From: Methylocystis sp. B8 | GTDB lineage: Bacteria; Pseudomonadota; Alphaproteobacteria; Rhizobiales; Beijerinckiaceae | DNA: 64,000 nt | NCBI RefSeq assembly: GCF_005771425.1 | Contig: NZ_VBTZ01000006.1 | Span: 32,024 to 96,023, forward strand | Direction: 5' to 3' | In this document: positions 8,429-16,593 of the stretch, piece by piece | Position numbering within the stretch: the first letter of the stretch is position 1 | How the letters are laid out: every line of letters begins with the position of its first letter | The notes under the pieces: model-generated | The model's database searches: none | What the model saw: only the letters and a program-made list of their open reading frames with translations | Told to the model about the DNA's origin: nothing | Made by a program: the position numbers and the translations under genes

Positions 8429-9745
8429 TTATTGTCTTAATCCGAGCTCTTGTGCTGTCGTCACGATGCGTTTGCGTTCTGCTGTATCCTCTTCAAAAAC
8501 CTTGAGCGCTTTTTCGAGCGTCTGTTGTGCCTTGTTCTTGTCGCCCAGAACGGACCGTGATCGGATAAGCTTGATCCAACCATCAACGTCGCGAGGCGAT
8601 TGTTCCAATCGATCTTCAAGTGAGTCGACCATGCGTTGAATCATTGCAGCGCGATCGGATGGCGCCAGCGTCTCGGCGCTGCGAATGTCTTCTGGCCGCG
8701 GCCCTCTATTGGTCGTCGACTCGGGGGGCATCGACGGTTCCGTGCGTCCCGAGATTGTTGTGCCAAAGGAGCTCTTAGGATCGCTCATAGCAGTTGGCGT
8801 TTCGCCGACACGATCGCTGTCCTTTGCGCCTCCGATTTTTTGTTTGAGTTCCAGCGACAGGGGATCGTTGGGATCGAGTTCGCCAAGCAGGTCGTTCCAT
8901 TGCTTAAGTGCGGCGCTCTTGTCTCCGCCTTGGTCAATGGCCAGTGCCTGAAAATATCGGGCGCGCAGGTCTTTAGGATGGAGTTTGATGGTCTCCTCCG
9001 TCGACTCCTTGGCTTCGGGCGTGACCACACCGTTCGCCGCACGGATCAAGGCATCCGTGCGGGCATTGCGATAGTCGGCTGAGTTGGGATTAAGTTCGAT
9101 CGCTCTGGCATAGGCGGCGGCCGCCTCAGTGAAATGATCCGTGCTGTAATAGGACCAACCGAGTGTCCGCCAACCTTCTGAGTCTTTAGGATTGCGCTGC
9201 AGGCGCGTCACAAGCCTTTGGATCATCTCCTCCACCGGCGGGAGCGGCGGTTCAGCACGCTTGCTTGGGCCTCCAGTCGGCGCTGCGGCGGAAGGCGGTA
9301 AAGGAATGTTCACTTCCGCCACTTTGTTCGCTGGTTTTTCGACCAGCCTGGTCACTGTAGGCTCCAGCGTGGCGAACGACGTCGCCGCATACGGCTCAAG
9401 GTTGGCGGTCAGCGCGAACAAACCGACAGCGCCGAACACCACGACGCCTGCGACGCCGATCGCTGCGAATGTCCGTTCGCCACTTGAGAGCATGGGCAGT
9501 GCGGAGTCATCGGTTTCTCTGGCGGCCAGCATCCTGCGCTTGATTTCGGTTTTGGCCGTTTCCGCCTGCGAGGCGTCGATCAGTCCCAGCGCGGCCTCGT
9601 TATCGACCTCCTTCAACTGATCCCGATAGACGGCGACGTCGCTCGAGAGGCCGTTTTGACGCCAGTCAAGGCGCCGAATAAAGGGCGCCGATACAAAAAC
9701 CGCCGCGATCGAAGTCATGACCGTCAAGATAAACCACAGGATCAT
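8429..9745 (-). CDS. ccmI: Cytochrome c maturation protein CcmI (CycH)
   Basis: A 438-residue membrane protein. Two N-terminal helices (residues 1-22 and about 95-115) flank a cytoplasmic loop containing the family pattern VYRDQLKEVD. The periplasmic part holds TPR repeats at about 175-290 and again near the C-terminus. In this family the first part binds CcmF and CcmH, and the TPR domain holds the C-terminus of apocytochrome c for haem ligation. Its ATG overlaps the stop of ccmH, so the two are translationally coupled, and AGAGGG precedes the start. Confidence is high from the N-terminal signature, domain order and neighbour. Confidence 0.92.
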   Translation of the reverse strand: MILWFILTVMTSIAAVFVSAPFIRRLDWRQNGLSSDVAVYRDQLKEVDNEAALGLIDASQAETAKTEIKRRMLAARETDDSALPMLSSGERTFAAIGVAGVVVFGAVGLFALTANLEPYAATSFATLEPTVTRLVEKPANKVAEVNIPLPPSAAAPTGGPSKRAEPPLPPVEEMIQRLVTRLQRNPKDSEGWRTLGWSYYSTDHFTEAAAAYARAIELNPNSADYRNARTDALIRAANGVVTPEAKESTEETIKLHPKDLRARYFQALAIDQGGDKSAALKQWNDLLGELDPNDPLSLELKQKIGGAKDSDRVGETPTAMSDPKSSFGTTISGRTEPSMPPESTTNRGPRPEDIRSAETLAPSDRAAMIQRMVDSLEDRLEQSPRDVDGWIKLIRSRSVLGDKNKAQQTLEKALKVFEEDTAERKRIVTTAQELGLRQ

Positions 9746-10200
9746 TTTGACCCTCTTTTATTGAGGAGCGCATCGAGGCGCGCTTGTTCACTTGCTGATA
9801 GTTGTGGCGCTTCGCCAATTGGCTGAATTACGGCGCGCCGGCGGAGATAGCGGGAAAAGCTGATGAGCGCGAACAAGAGGAACAGGACAGGCCCAGCCCA
9901 AAGCGGAAGCGTGTTCAATTGCATCGGTGGTTTGAGCAGAACGAAATTGCCGTATCGTGCGACGATGTAATCAACAGCCTGTCGATCGCTGTCGCCGGCG
10001 GTAAGGCGTTCGCGCAGCAGGACTCTCAGATCATGCGCGAGCGGCGCATTCGAGTCATCGATGCTCTGGTTTTGGCAGACGACGCAGCGCAAGTCCTGGC
10101 TAAGAACTCGCGCGCGCCCTTCGAGCGCTGGATCGCTCAGCATTTCACCGGGCGTGACCGCATGCCCCGGTGCGACACCGAGGCCAAGCAGAATGAACAT
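9742..10200 (-). CDS. ccmH: Cytochrome c maturation thiol oxidoreductase CcmH (CycL)
   Basis: From ATG 10200 this is a 152-residue protein with an N-terminal signal or anchor, the CcmH redox motif LRCVVCQNQS at about 37-46, and a C-terminal membrane helix at about 98-115. CcmH keeps the cysteines of apocytochrome CxxCH motifs reduced for haem attachment. The frame is open without a stop far upstream. ATG 10422, just after hemA, would add about 74 hydrophilic residues. Neither start has a clear ribosome binding site. I chose 10200 because it puts the hydrophobic segment at the N-terminus as is usual in the family. The gene overlaps ccmI by four bases. Confidence 0.85.
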   Translation of the reverse strand: MFILLGLGVAPGHAVTPGEMLSDPALEGRARVLSQDLRCVVCQNQSIDDSNAPLAHDLRVLLRERLTAGDSDRQAVDYIVARYGNFVLLKPPMQLNTLPLWAGPVLFLLFALISFSRYLRRRAVIQPIGEAPQLSASEQARLDALLNKRGSK

Positions 10201-10430
10201 GGCGATGAAAAAGAAATGAAGCGCTTGGTTTTGGTGGTACCGGTCCAGAGTGAGCTTCCGACGGCGTTGAATCTCCTCATGCCGTCGAACTAACTGTCCG
10301 CAACGCGTATTCGCTAGGCCGAACATTGACAAGAGAAAGGACAGGTCATCGGTCGGATGCGCCTGTTTGGCTATTTTTGCCTGGCGATCTCGCACCCTCG
10401 CCAACTCGGCCACGTTGCTCATTGCTTCGC

Positions 10431-11717
10431 TCACTGCGCAGCGAGTTTGATCTCGGGATAGGTGCAGCGCTTTTCGCTTTTCTCGTCGACGTGCAGATCC
10501 ACTGGCTGCTCGACAAAGGGGATGCCGAGGGTCTGCCAGACGTCGACCGCCGCCTCGACCAGTTGCGCGATATGCTCTTGCGTGTGGCGCGGAGTCGGCG
10601 TGAGACGCAGGCATTCCGAGCCCCGCGCCACGGTCGGATAATTGATCGGTTGAATATAGATGTGATGACGCAGCAGAAGCATGTCGCTCGCCGCCTTGCA
10701 AAGTTCGGCGTTGCGCACCATCAGCGGCACGATATGCGAATCGTTTTCCAGCACGGGCAAGCCCGCTGCCCCGAGGGCGTGCTTGGTGATACAGGCGGCG
10801 CCTTGATGCGCAGCGCGTAGATCGGGGCGTGCCTTCAAGAGCCGCACGGCCGCGCAGGAGGCGGCCGCGACCGCCGGCGGCAGAGCTGTCGTGAAGATGA
10901 ACGAAGAGGAGTAGCTGCGAATGGCGTCAATCACTATGGCGTCGCCCGCGACATAGCCGCCGAGCGTGCCGAAGCCCTTGGCCAGCGTGCCCTCGACGAC
11001 ATCGATCTGGTCCATTACGCCGGCCTGCTCGCAGATGCCGGCCCCGTGCGGACCATACATGCCAACCGCGTGAACCTCGTCGATATAGGTCATCGCGCGA
11101 TAACGCTTGGCGAGCGCGACGATCTCGGCAACCGGCGCGATGTTGCCGTTCATGGAATAGAGGCTCTCGAACAATACGAGCTTAGGACGTGGACCAGCGG
11201 CCTTCAGCAATTCCTCAAGATGGCCGAGATCGTTATGGCGGAAGATTTTCTTCTCGGCGCGCGAACGCTTGACGCCCTCGATTATCGAGTTGTGGTTGGA
11301 CGCGTCAGATAGAACGAGACAATTAGGCATAAGATCGGCAATCGTGGAAATTGCCGCCAGATTGGAAATCCACCCCGACGTAAAAACGAGGGCGCGCTCT
11401 TTGCGGTGCAGCTCGGCGAGCTCACGCTCCAGTTCGACGATAGCGTGGCTGGTGCCGGAAATATTGCGGGTGCCGCCCGCGCCGGCGCCGACCTTGGCAG
11501 CCGTCTCGATCATCGCGGCGATGACGTCCGGATGCTGCCCCATGCCAAGATAGTCGTTGGAGCACCAAATCGTGACGTGCTGCTTGCCGCCGTCAGGCCG
11601 ATGCCAGACGGCATGCGGAAAGGACTGCGCATCGCGCTCGAGGTGGACGAAGACCCGATACCGACGTTCTTCGTGCAGACGCTCGACGGCAGATTTAAAA
11701 AAACGCCGATAGTCCAT
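10431..11717 (-). CDS. hemA: 5-aminolevulinate synthase
   Basis: A 428-residue PLP-dependent alpha-oxoamine synthase that condenses glycine and succinyl-CoA to 5-aminolevulinate, the first step of haem synthesis in Alphaproteobacteria. Visible features are the start MDYRRFF, the substrate segment [21 protein letters not shown], the cofactor-binding [12 protein letters not shown], and the Schiff-base lysine in [15 protein letters not shown] 11717 is preceded by AAGGA at good spacing and matches the usual family N-terminus; a longer frame to 11825 has no such support. ccmH and ccmI follow on the same strand, tying haem supply to cytochrome c maturation. It may be a second hemA copy, which this window cannot show. 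Confidence 0.93.
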   Translation of the reverse strand: MDYRRFFKSAVERLHEERRYRVFVHLERDAQSFPHAVWHRPDGGKQHVTIWCSNDYLGMGQHPDVIAAMIETAAKVGAGAGGTRNISGTSHAIVELERELAELHRKERALVFTSGWISNLAAISTIADLMPNCLVLSDASNHNSIIEGVKRSRAEKKIFRHNDLGHLEELLKAAGPRPKLVLFESLYSMNGNIAPVAEIVALAKRYRAMTYIDEVHAVGMYGPHGAGICEQAGVMDQIDVVEGTLAKGFGTLGGYVAGDAIVIDAIRSYSSSFIFTTALPPAVAAASCAAVRLLKARPDLRAAHQGAACITKHALGAAGLPVLENDSHIVPLMVRNAELCKAASDMLLLRHHIYIQPINYPTVARGSECLRLTPTPRHTQEHIAQLVEAAVDVWQTLGIPFVEQPVDLHVDEKSEKRCTYPEIKLAAQ

Positions 11718-11849
11718 GCGACAATCCTTCATTCTTCGATGCGGTCCAATTGCCGAACGCCAGTCCACGTGAGAGCGCTTGGCAAAACAGACACGCTTCT
11801 TTGGAAGGTTTCTTAAATAGGCCAATCTTGGCGGAATGCTGAAAGAGCT

Positions 11850-11890
11850 GAATGGAACCTTAAATCATCGGTGCCATTCGACTTTTTTTT
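11850..11890 (+). terminator. Stem-loop followed by eight T on the plus strand
   Basis: The arms GAATGGAACC and GGTGCCATTC pair over ten positions with one mismatch and a ten-base loop. GAC and TTTTTTTT follow. This has the form of a rho-independent terminator reading rightwards, but no plus-strand gene precedes it. It could protect the hemA upstream region from readthrough, end an unseen RNA, or be a leftover. Confidence 0.45.
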
Positions 11891-11962
11891 CGCCCCCGAG
11901 AGCTTCTTCCCTGTCGCATTTCTGCCGCAAGCAAAGCGCGCGGCTCTTGGCGATGGCTGCGT

Positions 11963-12310
11963 TCAATTCGGTGCGTTGTTCACGATTTCGCAAATGTACG
12001 CTGAAATTGCTTTGCCGACCGCGTCTTCAATTTGGTGCGCGCAGTAACCCGTTTCTCCATAGTAACGCGCGACAAACAGTCCATTCTTGTCACGCACTTG
12101 TTTGTCGCCCTTTAAAGACTCAAACCAACTTCTCGCTGTGTTGCCAAAACAGCTATACGACACTTGATCTCCGGCCTTTTTCACTTCGTTGTCTTCGATG
12201 GCTTCGCGCAAACACTTGTTGTAAGACGACATGGAAGGATCCTGAAGTGATAGTTGCGCCACTGCCGCTGAGGACGACAGGAGAAAAGCGATTAATCCGA
12301 GACTGCGCAT
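11963..12310 (-). CDS. Small exported protein of unknown function
   Basis: A 115-residue protein with a clear Sec signal peptide (LIAFLLSSSAAVAQ, cut near residue 18). The mature part of about 95 residues has four cysteines, which suggests two disulfides. AGAGAGGAA lies seven bases before ATG 12310; longer in-frame starts (12334, 12400) would bury the signal peptide. I do not recognise a family. It lies upstream of hemA on the same strand, about 245 bp away, so a link with the cytochrome genes is only positional. Confidence 0.65.
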   Translation of the reverse strand: MRSLGLIAFLLSSSAAVAQLSLQDPSMSSYNKCLREAIEDNEVKKAGDQVSYSCFGNTARSWFESLKGDKQVRDKNGLFVARYYGETGYCAHQIEDAVGKAISAYICEIVNNAPN

Positions 12311-12470
12311 GCGTTGTTCCTCTCTAGTTTTCATGATCACAAACAATTTGGCCTTATTTGGATATCGCGCTGGGTGCCGGGGTATTTGCCTTGCGCACAA
12401 AAATATGAGACTCGGCGCAAAACGTTTGTCGTCCGCGAATAGCTAACCGGCCGATCCAGAAAAATTGGGC

Positions 12471-12695
12471 TCACGAACAAGGCGTTGAGCGCGTCAGACG
12501 CTTGAGCATGATGCGGATGATGGCGAGTTTGAGGAAGGCGGCGACGGTGGTCGCGTAGCATTCAGAGTCGGGCATGAGGCCGCGTTTGGCGAGCGGAATC
12601 ATAGGGGCGATCAAGGCCCATTCGTCGTCGATCAAATCACAAGGGTAACGGAAGCTGCGACGATCGGCGGCGTCGCCATGTTCCAGCTTCCACAT
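12471..12695 (-). pseudogene. Internally deleted IS5-family transposase
   Basis: The reading frame begins like a common IS5-group transposase (MWKLEHGDAADRR, then DDEWALIAPMIPLAKRG). After about 35 residues it jumps to the C-terminal end of the same family (ATTVAAFLKLAIIRIMLKRL). The central catalytic part, roughly 200 residues in intact members, is missing, yet the frame is kept through the junction. It cannot be an active transposase. It lies between the cytochrome-maturation genes on the minus strand and those on the plus strand. An in-frame ATG at 12722 adds nine unlikely residues. Confidence 0.8.
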
Positions 12696-12918
12696 CGGCA
12701 AACCCCCATCCGAACCATCCATTTCGCAAGGGGATCTCGACCGACTTTTTCACCTCAACCTCTTTCAGGATCGGCTCTAAGGCAAATTGGAAACCGCGTT
12801 GTTAGCGCTGTCTCAACTAACTGCAAACCAGCGAGTGTTTGAAAAGATTATGGCCACCATTAGCTCGACATAATTTTATGACGTGAGTGCGCCTCGGCTG
12901 CGACTAATAGGCACATTC

Positions 12919-14901
12919 ATGATGGCTCAAGTCGGATATTTCGCGCTTCTCTTGGCGCTGCTCATTTCGCTGATGCAAGCGGTTGCGCCATTTGTTCCTC
13001 TAAAACGCAAGGATCCCGTGATCGCTGTTTTCGTCGATCAAGCAGCCTTCGGGCAGCTTGTTTTTGTCATCATTGCTTTTGCGAGTCTGACCTATGCCTT
13101 CGTCATTTCGGATTTCTCGCTCTCGGTTGTCGCCGCTAATTCGCACACCACTAAGCCGCTCCTCTACAAGGTAACGGGAGTCTGGGGCAATCATGAAGGC
13201 TCTATGTTGCTATGGGTCCTGATATTGGCGGCTTTCGGCGCAGCGGTGGCGCTATTTGGCGACAACATTCCGGATCGCCTACGAAGCAAGACGCTCGGGG
13301 TTCACGCGATGATAGCGGTCGGCTTTCTCGCATTCATTATAATGACGTCCAATCCATTCGCTACGCTCGCGGAACCGCCCGCAGACGGCAATGGTCTCAA
13401 CCCCATACTGCAAGACCCAGGCTTGGCGATTCACCCGCCGTTTCTCTACTTGGGCTATGTCGGATTTTCGATGGCTTTTTCCTTCTCCGTTGCAGCTTTG
13501 ATTGAAGGACGAGTGGATGCGTGTTGGGCGCGCTGGGTCAGGCCATGGGTGCTCGCAGCGTGGTGTTTTCTCACCATCGGCATCGCACTTGGCAGCGCTT
13601 GGGCTTATTACACGCTCGGATGGGGTGGCTGGTGGTTTTGGGACCCAGTCGAAAATGCATCGCTAATGCCTTGGCTCGCTGGGACTGCTCTCCTACATTC
13701 AGCGCTGGTCGTCGAACGCCGAAGCACGCTCGTCAGCTGGACGATCCTACTTGGCATTCTCACCTTTTCACTGAGCCTCATCGGCACATTTTTGGTGCGG
13801 TCCGGCGTACTTACTAGCGTGCACGCCTTCGCGCAGGATCCCTCGCGCGGAGAATTCGTTTTGCTGCTGATCTTTCTTTCAACCGGAGGTTCGCTTGCGC
13901 TCTATGCCATTCGCGCGCCGAAACTCAAGACAGGCTCAGCTTTCTCCATAATCAGTCGCGAGAGCGGGCTGGTTCTCAATAATGTGTTGTTGAGCGCCGT
14001 CGCCTTCACGGTCCTTCTGGGAACTTTTTATCCGTTGGTCATTGATATGATAGGCGGCGACAAAATCTCAGTTGGGCCGCCATACTACGCCTTGACGTTC
14101 GTGCCGATCGCAACGCCTCTTCTACTGGTCATGGCGCTTGGTCCGGCGCTCAAGTGGAAACGCGACGATCTGCGCGCAGCGTTCAGCCGATTGAAACTCG
14201 CGGCGATCGGAGGCGTCGTCGGCGCGATCGTCGTTATGGGACTTACTTTCGGTCACAATATCCTGACGGCTTTTTTTATGGCCGTCGCCATCTGGATCAT
14301 CGTCGGGTCGATACTGCTTTTGGCGCAGCGCGTGCGTCTTGGCTCGGCGCCGTTCTCAACCTCGGTCAAGCTGATTGGGACGACGCCGCGCGCCTTTTAC
14401 GGACTCGTCATCGCTCACGCTGGGATCGGCGTTCTTGTCGCCGGCATCGCTGGCATGTCGACCTGGGCGACGGAGAAAATCGATCTCATGCGGCCCGGCC
14501 AGGCCATCGAACTTTCTGGTTACGAGTTGCGATTGCGCTCGATCGACGATGTCCAGGGCCCGAATTATGAAGCCGAACGAGGAAGCTTCGAGATCACCCG
14601 CAATGGGCGACTGGTGACGCAACTGTATAGCGAGAGACGCTTCTATCCGGTGCGGCAACAGCAGACGACCGCAGCAGGCATCCGCACCAACCTCATCTCA
14701 AACCTCTATGTGGCGTTGGGCGAATCCGATGGCGCCGGCCGCTGGACCGTGCGTTTTTACTATCATCCGTTTATGCCACTCGTTTGGATCGGCGCGTTTA
14801 CCATGGCGTTCGGCGGCTTCGTATCCTTATCTGATCGCCGGTTTCGCGTGGGCGCGCCGAAGCGTTCCGCACGCCTACCGGCTATGGCCCCAGCGCAATA
14901 G
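12919..14901 (+). CDS. ccmF: Cytochrome c haem lyase subunit CcmF (CycK)
   Basis: A polytopic inner-membrane protein of 660 residues with about 15 hydrophobic segments. It contains the tryptophan-rich haem-handling WWD motif WGGWWFWDPVEN (about 245-256), the segment GVWGNHEGSMLLW and conserved histidines such as AIHPPFLY. CcmF takes haem from CcmE and attaches it to apocytochrome c with CcmH and CcmI. The frame can start at GTG 12883, but the usual family N-terminus (M-AQVGYFALLLAL) begins at ATG 12919. ccmG follows ten bases after the stop. No ccmA, ccmB, ccmC, ccmD or ccmE is in this window, so the pathway depends on genes elsewhere. Confidence 0.94.
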   Translation: MMAQVGYFALLLALLISLMQAVAPFVPLKRKDPVIAVFVDQAAFGQLVFVIIAFASLTYAFVISDFSLSVVAANSHTTKPLLYKVTGVWGNHEGSMLLWVLILAAFGAAVALFGDNIPDRLRSKTLGVHAMIAVGFLAFIIMTSNPFATLAEPPADGNGLNPILQDPGLAIHPPFLYLGYVGFSMAFSFSVAALIEGRVDACWARWVRPWVLAAWCFLTIGIALGSAWAYYTLGWGGWWFWDPVENASLMPWLAGTALLHSALVVERRSTLVSWTILLGILTFSLSLIGTFLVRSGVLTSVHAFAQDPSRGEFVLLLIFLSTGGSLALYAIRAPKLKTGSAFSIISRESGLVLNNVLLSAVAFTVLLGTFYPLVIDMIGGDKISVGPPYYALTFVPIATPLLLVMALGPALKWKRDDLRAAFSRLKLAAIGGVVGAIVVMGLTFGHNILTAFFMAVAIWIIVGSILLLAQRVRLGSAPFSTSVKLIGTTPRAFYGLVIAHAGIGVLVAGIAGMSTWATEKIDLMRPGQAIELSGYELRLRSIDDVQGPNYEAERGSFEITRNGRLVTQLYSERRFYPVRQQQTTAAGIRTNLISNLYVALGESDGAGRWTVRFYYHPFMPLVWIGAFTMAFGGFVSLSDRRFRVGAPKRSARLPAMAPAQ

Positions 14902-14910
14902 GAGGCCACT

Positions 14911-15450
14911 ATGTCGCGTTTGACCTTCTTCGCGCCCTTGGCTGCATTTGTCCTCCTCCTGACTGGGCTTATGTTCAGCCTCAAGAACGATCCCCACAAC
15001 ATGCCATCGATGCTGATCGACAAGGCCGCGCCGACTTTCGTGCTCGCCTCGCTTGCCGATGGCGGCGATTCCGGCCTTTCGAACGAAGACTTGAAGGGTG
15101 AGCCGTTGCTGCTCAATGTTTTTGCGTCCTGGTGTCCAGCTTGTCGCGTCGAGCACCCTTTTCTGATGCGATTGGCGAACAACCAGGATTTCAAGATTGT
15201 CGGAATCGACTGGAAGGACAATCGGCAAAAGGGCCAACGCTGGCTTGCTCAATATCAGAGCCCATACACCCACGTCGGCTTCGATGAAAGCGGTCGCGTC
15301 GGCATCGACTTCGGCGTGACCGGCGTACCAGAAACTTTCGTCATCGATCGTGACGGGCGCGTGCGCTACCGTCACGCAGGCCCTCTCACCGAGGAGGTTT
15401 GGAGAGATGTTTTTGAGCCGCTCTTAATGCATTTGCGGAGCGCTCCATGA
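14911..15450 (+). CDS. ccmG: Thioredoxin-like thiol:disulfide protein CcmG (DsbE)
   Basis: A 179-residue membrane-anchored periplasmic thioredoxin. One N-terminal helix (residues 5-25) is followed by a thioredoxin fold with the active site WCPAC at about 77-81 and the cis-proline segment TGVPETFVIDRDG. CcmG reduces CcmH or apocytochrome c before haem attachment. AGGAGG lies at good spacing before the ATG. It is paired with ccmF, and the operon ends here. Confidence 0.93.
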   Translation: MSRLTFFAPLAAFVLLLTGLMFSLKNDPHNMPSMLIDKAAPTFVLASLADGGDSGLSNEDLKGEPLLLNVFASWCPACRVEHPFLMRLANNQDFKIVGIDWKDNRQKGQRWLAQYQSPYTHVGFDESGRVGIDFGVTGVPETFVIDRDGRVRYRHAGPLTEEVWRDVFEPLLMHLRSAP

Positions 15451-15681
15451 AGCAAACATCACGGACTTTGTGAGGCGCCACTTCGAAAGTGGTCTGGCAT
15501 AGATGTTTCTTCTTCACCAATCATGACCATGTTCTTGCCATTGCGTGCGGCGTCATTGGCACCAATGCCTCGACCGTCCGCAACGGCCTAACCCCGGGGT
15601 GCCGTATACGAATTTGGACGGAGTCCATCGCTTTTTCATCGCGAAGGAAGCGGCTTTGGTCCAGGCAGCGGCGAAATCCAT

Positions 15682-15749
15682 CGCACGACTGAGCGCCATT
15701 GCGCGCCTTATCGCGGAAGAAGAAGAAGCGAACAGTCTGTGCACACGAA
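15682..15749 (+). repeat. Left copy of a 68-bp direct repeat bordering the siderophore locus
   Basis: This segment matches 36037-36104 in the same orientation at 64 of 68 positions. Key runs are CGCACGACTGAGCGCCATTG at the start and GCGAACAGTCTGTGCACACG near the end. The two copies lie 20.4 kb apart and enclose the whole siderophore cluster. Confidence 0.9.
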
Positions 15750-15759
15750 CTTCACGGTC

Positions 15760-15854
15760 TTGATCTGGCGGACATTCGCTTGAGACAGAACCAGTTTGTT
15801 GAAGGGAATATCGCGCGACGCGCTGAATTGAATTTTCTGAGCCGACTTGGCCAA
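15760..15854 (-). pseudogene. Truncated N-terminus of a plasmid-type ParB protein
   Basis: From TTG 15854 the minus strand reads LAKSAQKIQFSASRDIPFNK and then LVLSQANVRQIK. This closely resembles, from memory, the N-terminus of ParB/RepB-like partition proteins on rhizobial plasmids. The resemblance stops after about 31 codons, some ten bases before the 68-bp repeat, and the ParB core is absent. It is best read as a fragment left at an insertion or recombination junction. Confidence 0.6.
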
Positions 15855-15994
15855 GGGATGAACTCCGCGACGGGCGGCCAGGAGCCTCTCTCGCCTGCAA
15901 CCCGTCACGAAACGCAGCGTCGCCCTCTAACTGTGACGGCGACGCCGCGACATCCGGGAGATGGGGGCAGGGTAGCGACGACGAGCAAAGCAGA

Positions 15995-16300
15995 CACAGC
16001 TTGCTAATGCGCCGGCACGGCTGGATGTCGTGCGCTCGAACAGTTTCTTTGCGCGCGTCTCGAGATTGAGCCTGACGTCCTGATGCGTCTTGGTGCGTGC
16101 GATCGCGGTCATCCTCTGCACAAAATCGAAGACGCTTTCTGGCTTCCGGCCTCCTCTGCGAGCACGGTCTCGATGATCCTGGCGGTATCCGTTTTCGAAA
16201 ATCCGCGCCTGCCCAGAAATTAGGTGCGGTCGTGCTCGTTGCGCGCGACGATTGGCGCCCGCACGGCCCTGACGCCATTGATGAAGGGCATGGGCGAAGA
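15995..16300 (-). pseudogene. Degenerate coding remnant, family uncertain
   Basis: Several minus-strand frames contain protein-like pieces in a plausible order: TARIIETVLAEEAG, then VQRMTAIARTKTHQDVRLNL and ETRAKKLFERT. Frameshifts and stops separate them. The pieces recall genes found next to parB on large rhizobial plasmids, but I cannot name the family with confidence. With the ParB fragment they suggest decayed plasmid DNA. Confidence 0.35.
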
Positions 16301-16403
16301 ATTGGCGAAGCGCGTCAGCGTCGGCGCCGCCGCCTCATGCGCGAAGCGCCGGTTAATTCGGCGCCTGCTCATTTTGCGCCTGCGCATTGATCACCCGCAA
16401 AGC

Positions 16404-16426
16404 ATTGCTTTCGTACTTTAAGCAAT
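16404..16426. promoter_or_regulatory. Inverted repeat upstream of the siderophore receptor
   Basis: ATTGCTT and AAGCAAT form a perfect 7-bp inverted repeat with a nine-base spacer. It sits in the AT-rich region before the receptor gene. It could be an operator for an iron-responsive regulator, but matches no consensus I can name. Confidence 0.35.
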
Positions 16427-16433
16427 AAATTAA

Positions 16434-16459
16434 ATTCATTCTTTGGAATAAGAATAAAT
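16434..16459. promoter_or_regulatory. Imperfect AT-rich palindrome, candidate iron-responsive operator
   Basis: ATTCATTCT and AGAATAAAT form a 9-bp inverted repeat with one mismatch and an eight-base spacer. AT-rich palindromes upstream of siderophore receptors often bind Fur, Irr or RirA. The match to those consensus sites is poor, so the regulator is unknown. Confidence 0.35.
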
Positions 16460-16593
16460 CCTAACGATCGTAGGGTGGTTTTTTGAAAAATGTCTGAATT
16501 ATGTCTGAGCTAATTGACCAGAAAAAAGTATTAGCGGTATCTCATATCAAGAACATGATTTCGATTTCATGCTGCACCAGTAAAGGCGGAAAT

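Larger units (their letters stand above)
15451..16593. other. Gene-poor stretch with plasmid-gene remnants and operator-like repeats
   Basis: About 1.1 kb without an intact gene. It holds the left copy of a 68-bp direct repeat (15682-15749), a truncated ParB start (15760-15854, minus), degenerate coding-like sequence on the minus strand (about 15995-16300), and an AT-rich 3' part with two inverted repeats upstream of the receptor gene. All are listed separately. Confidence 0.6.

Noticed and set aside
11836-12327. Plus-strand frame opposite the small exported protein
   Set aside because: The minus strand has a signal peptide and a good ribosome binding site; the plus frame has neither.
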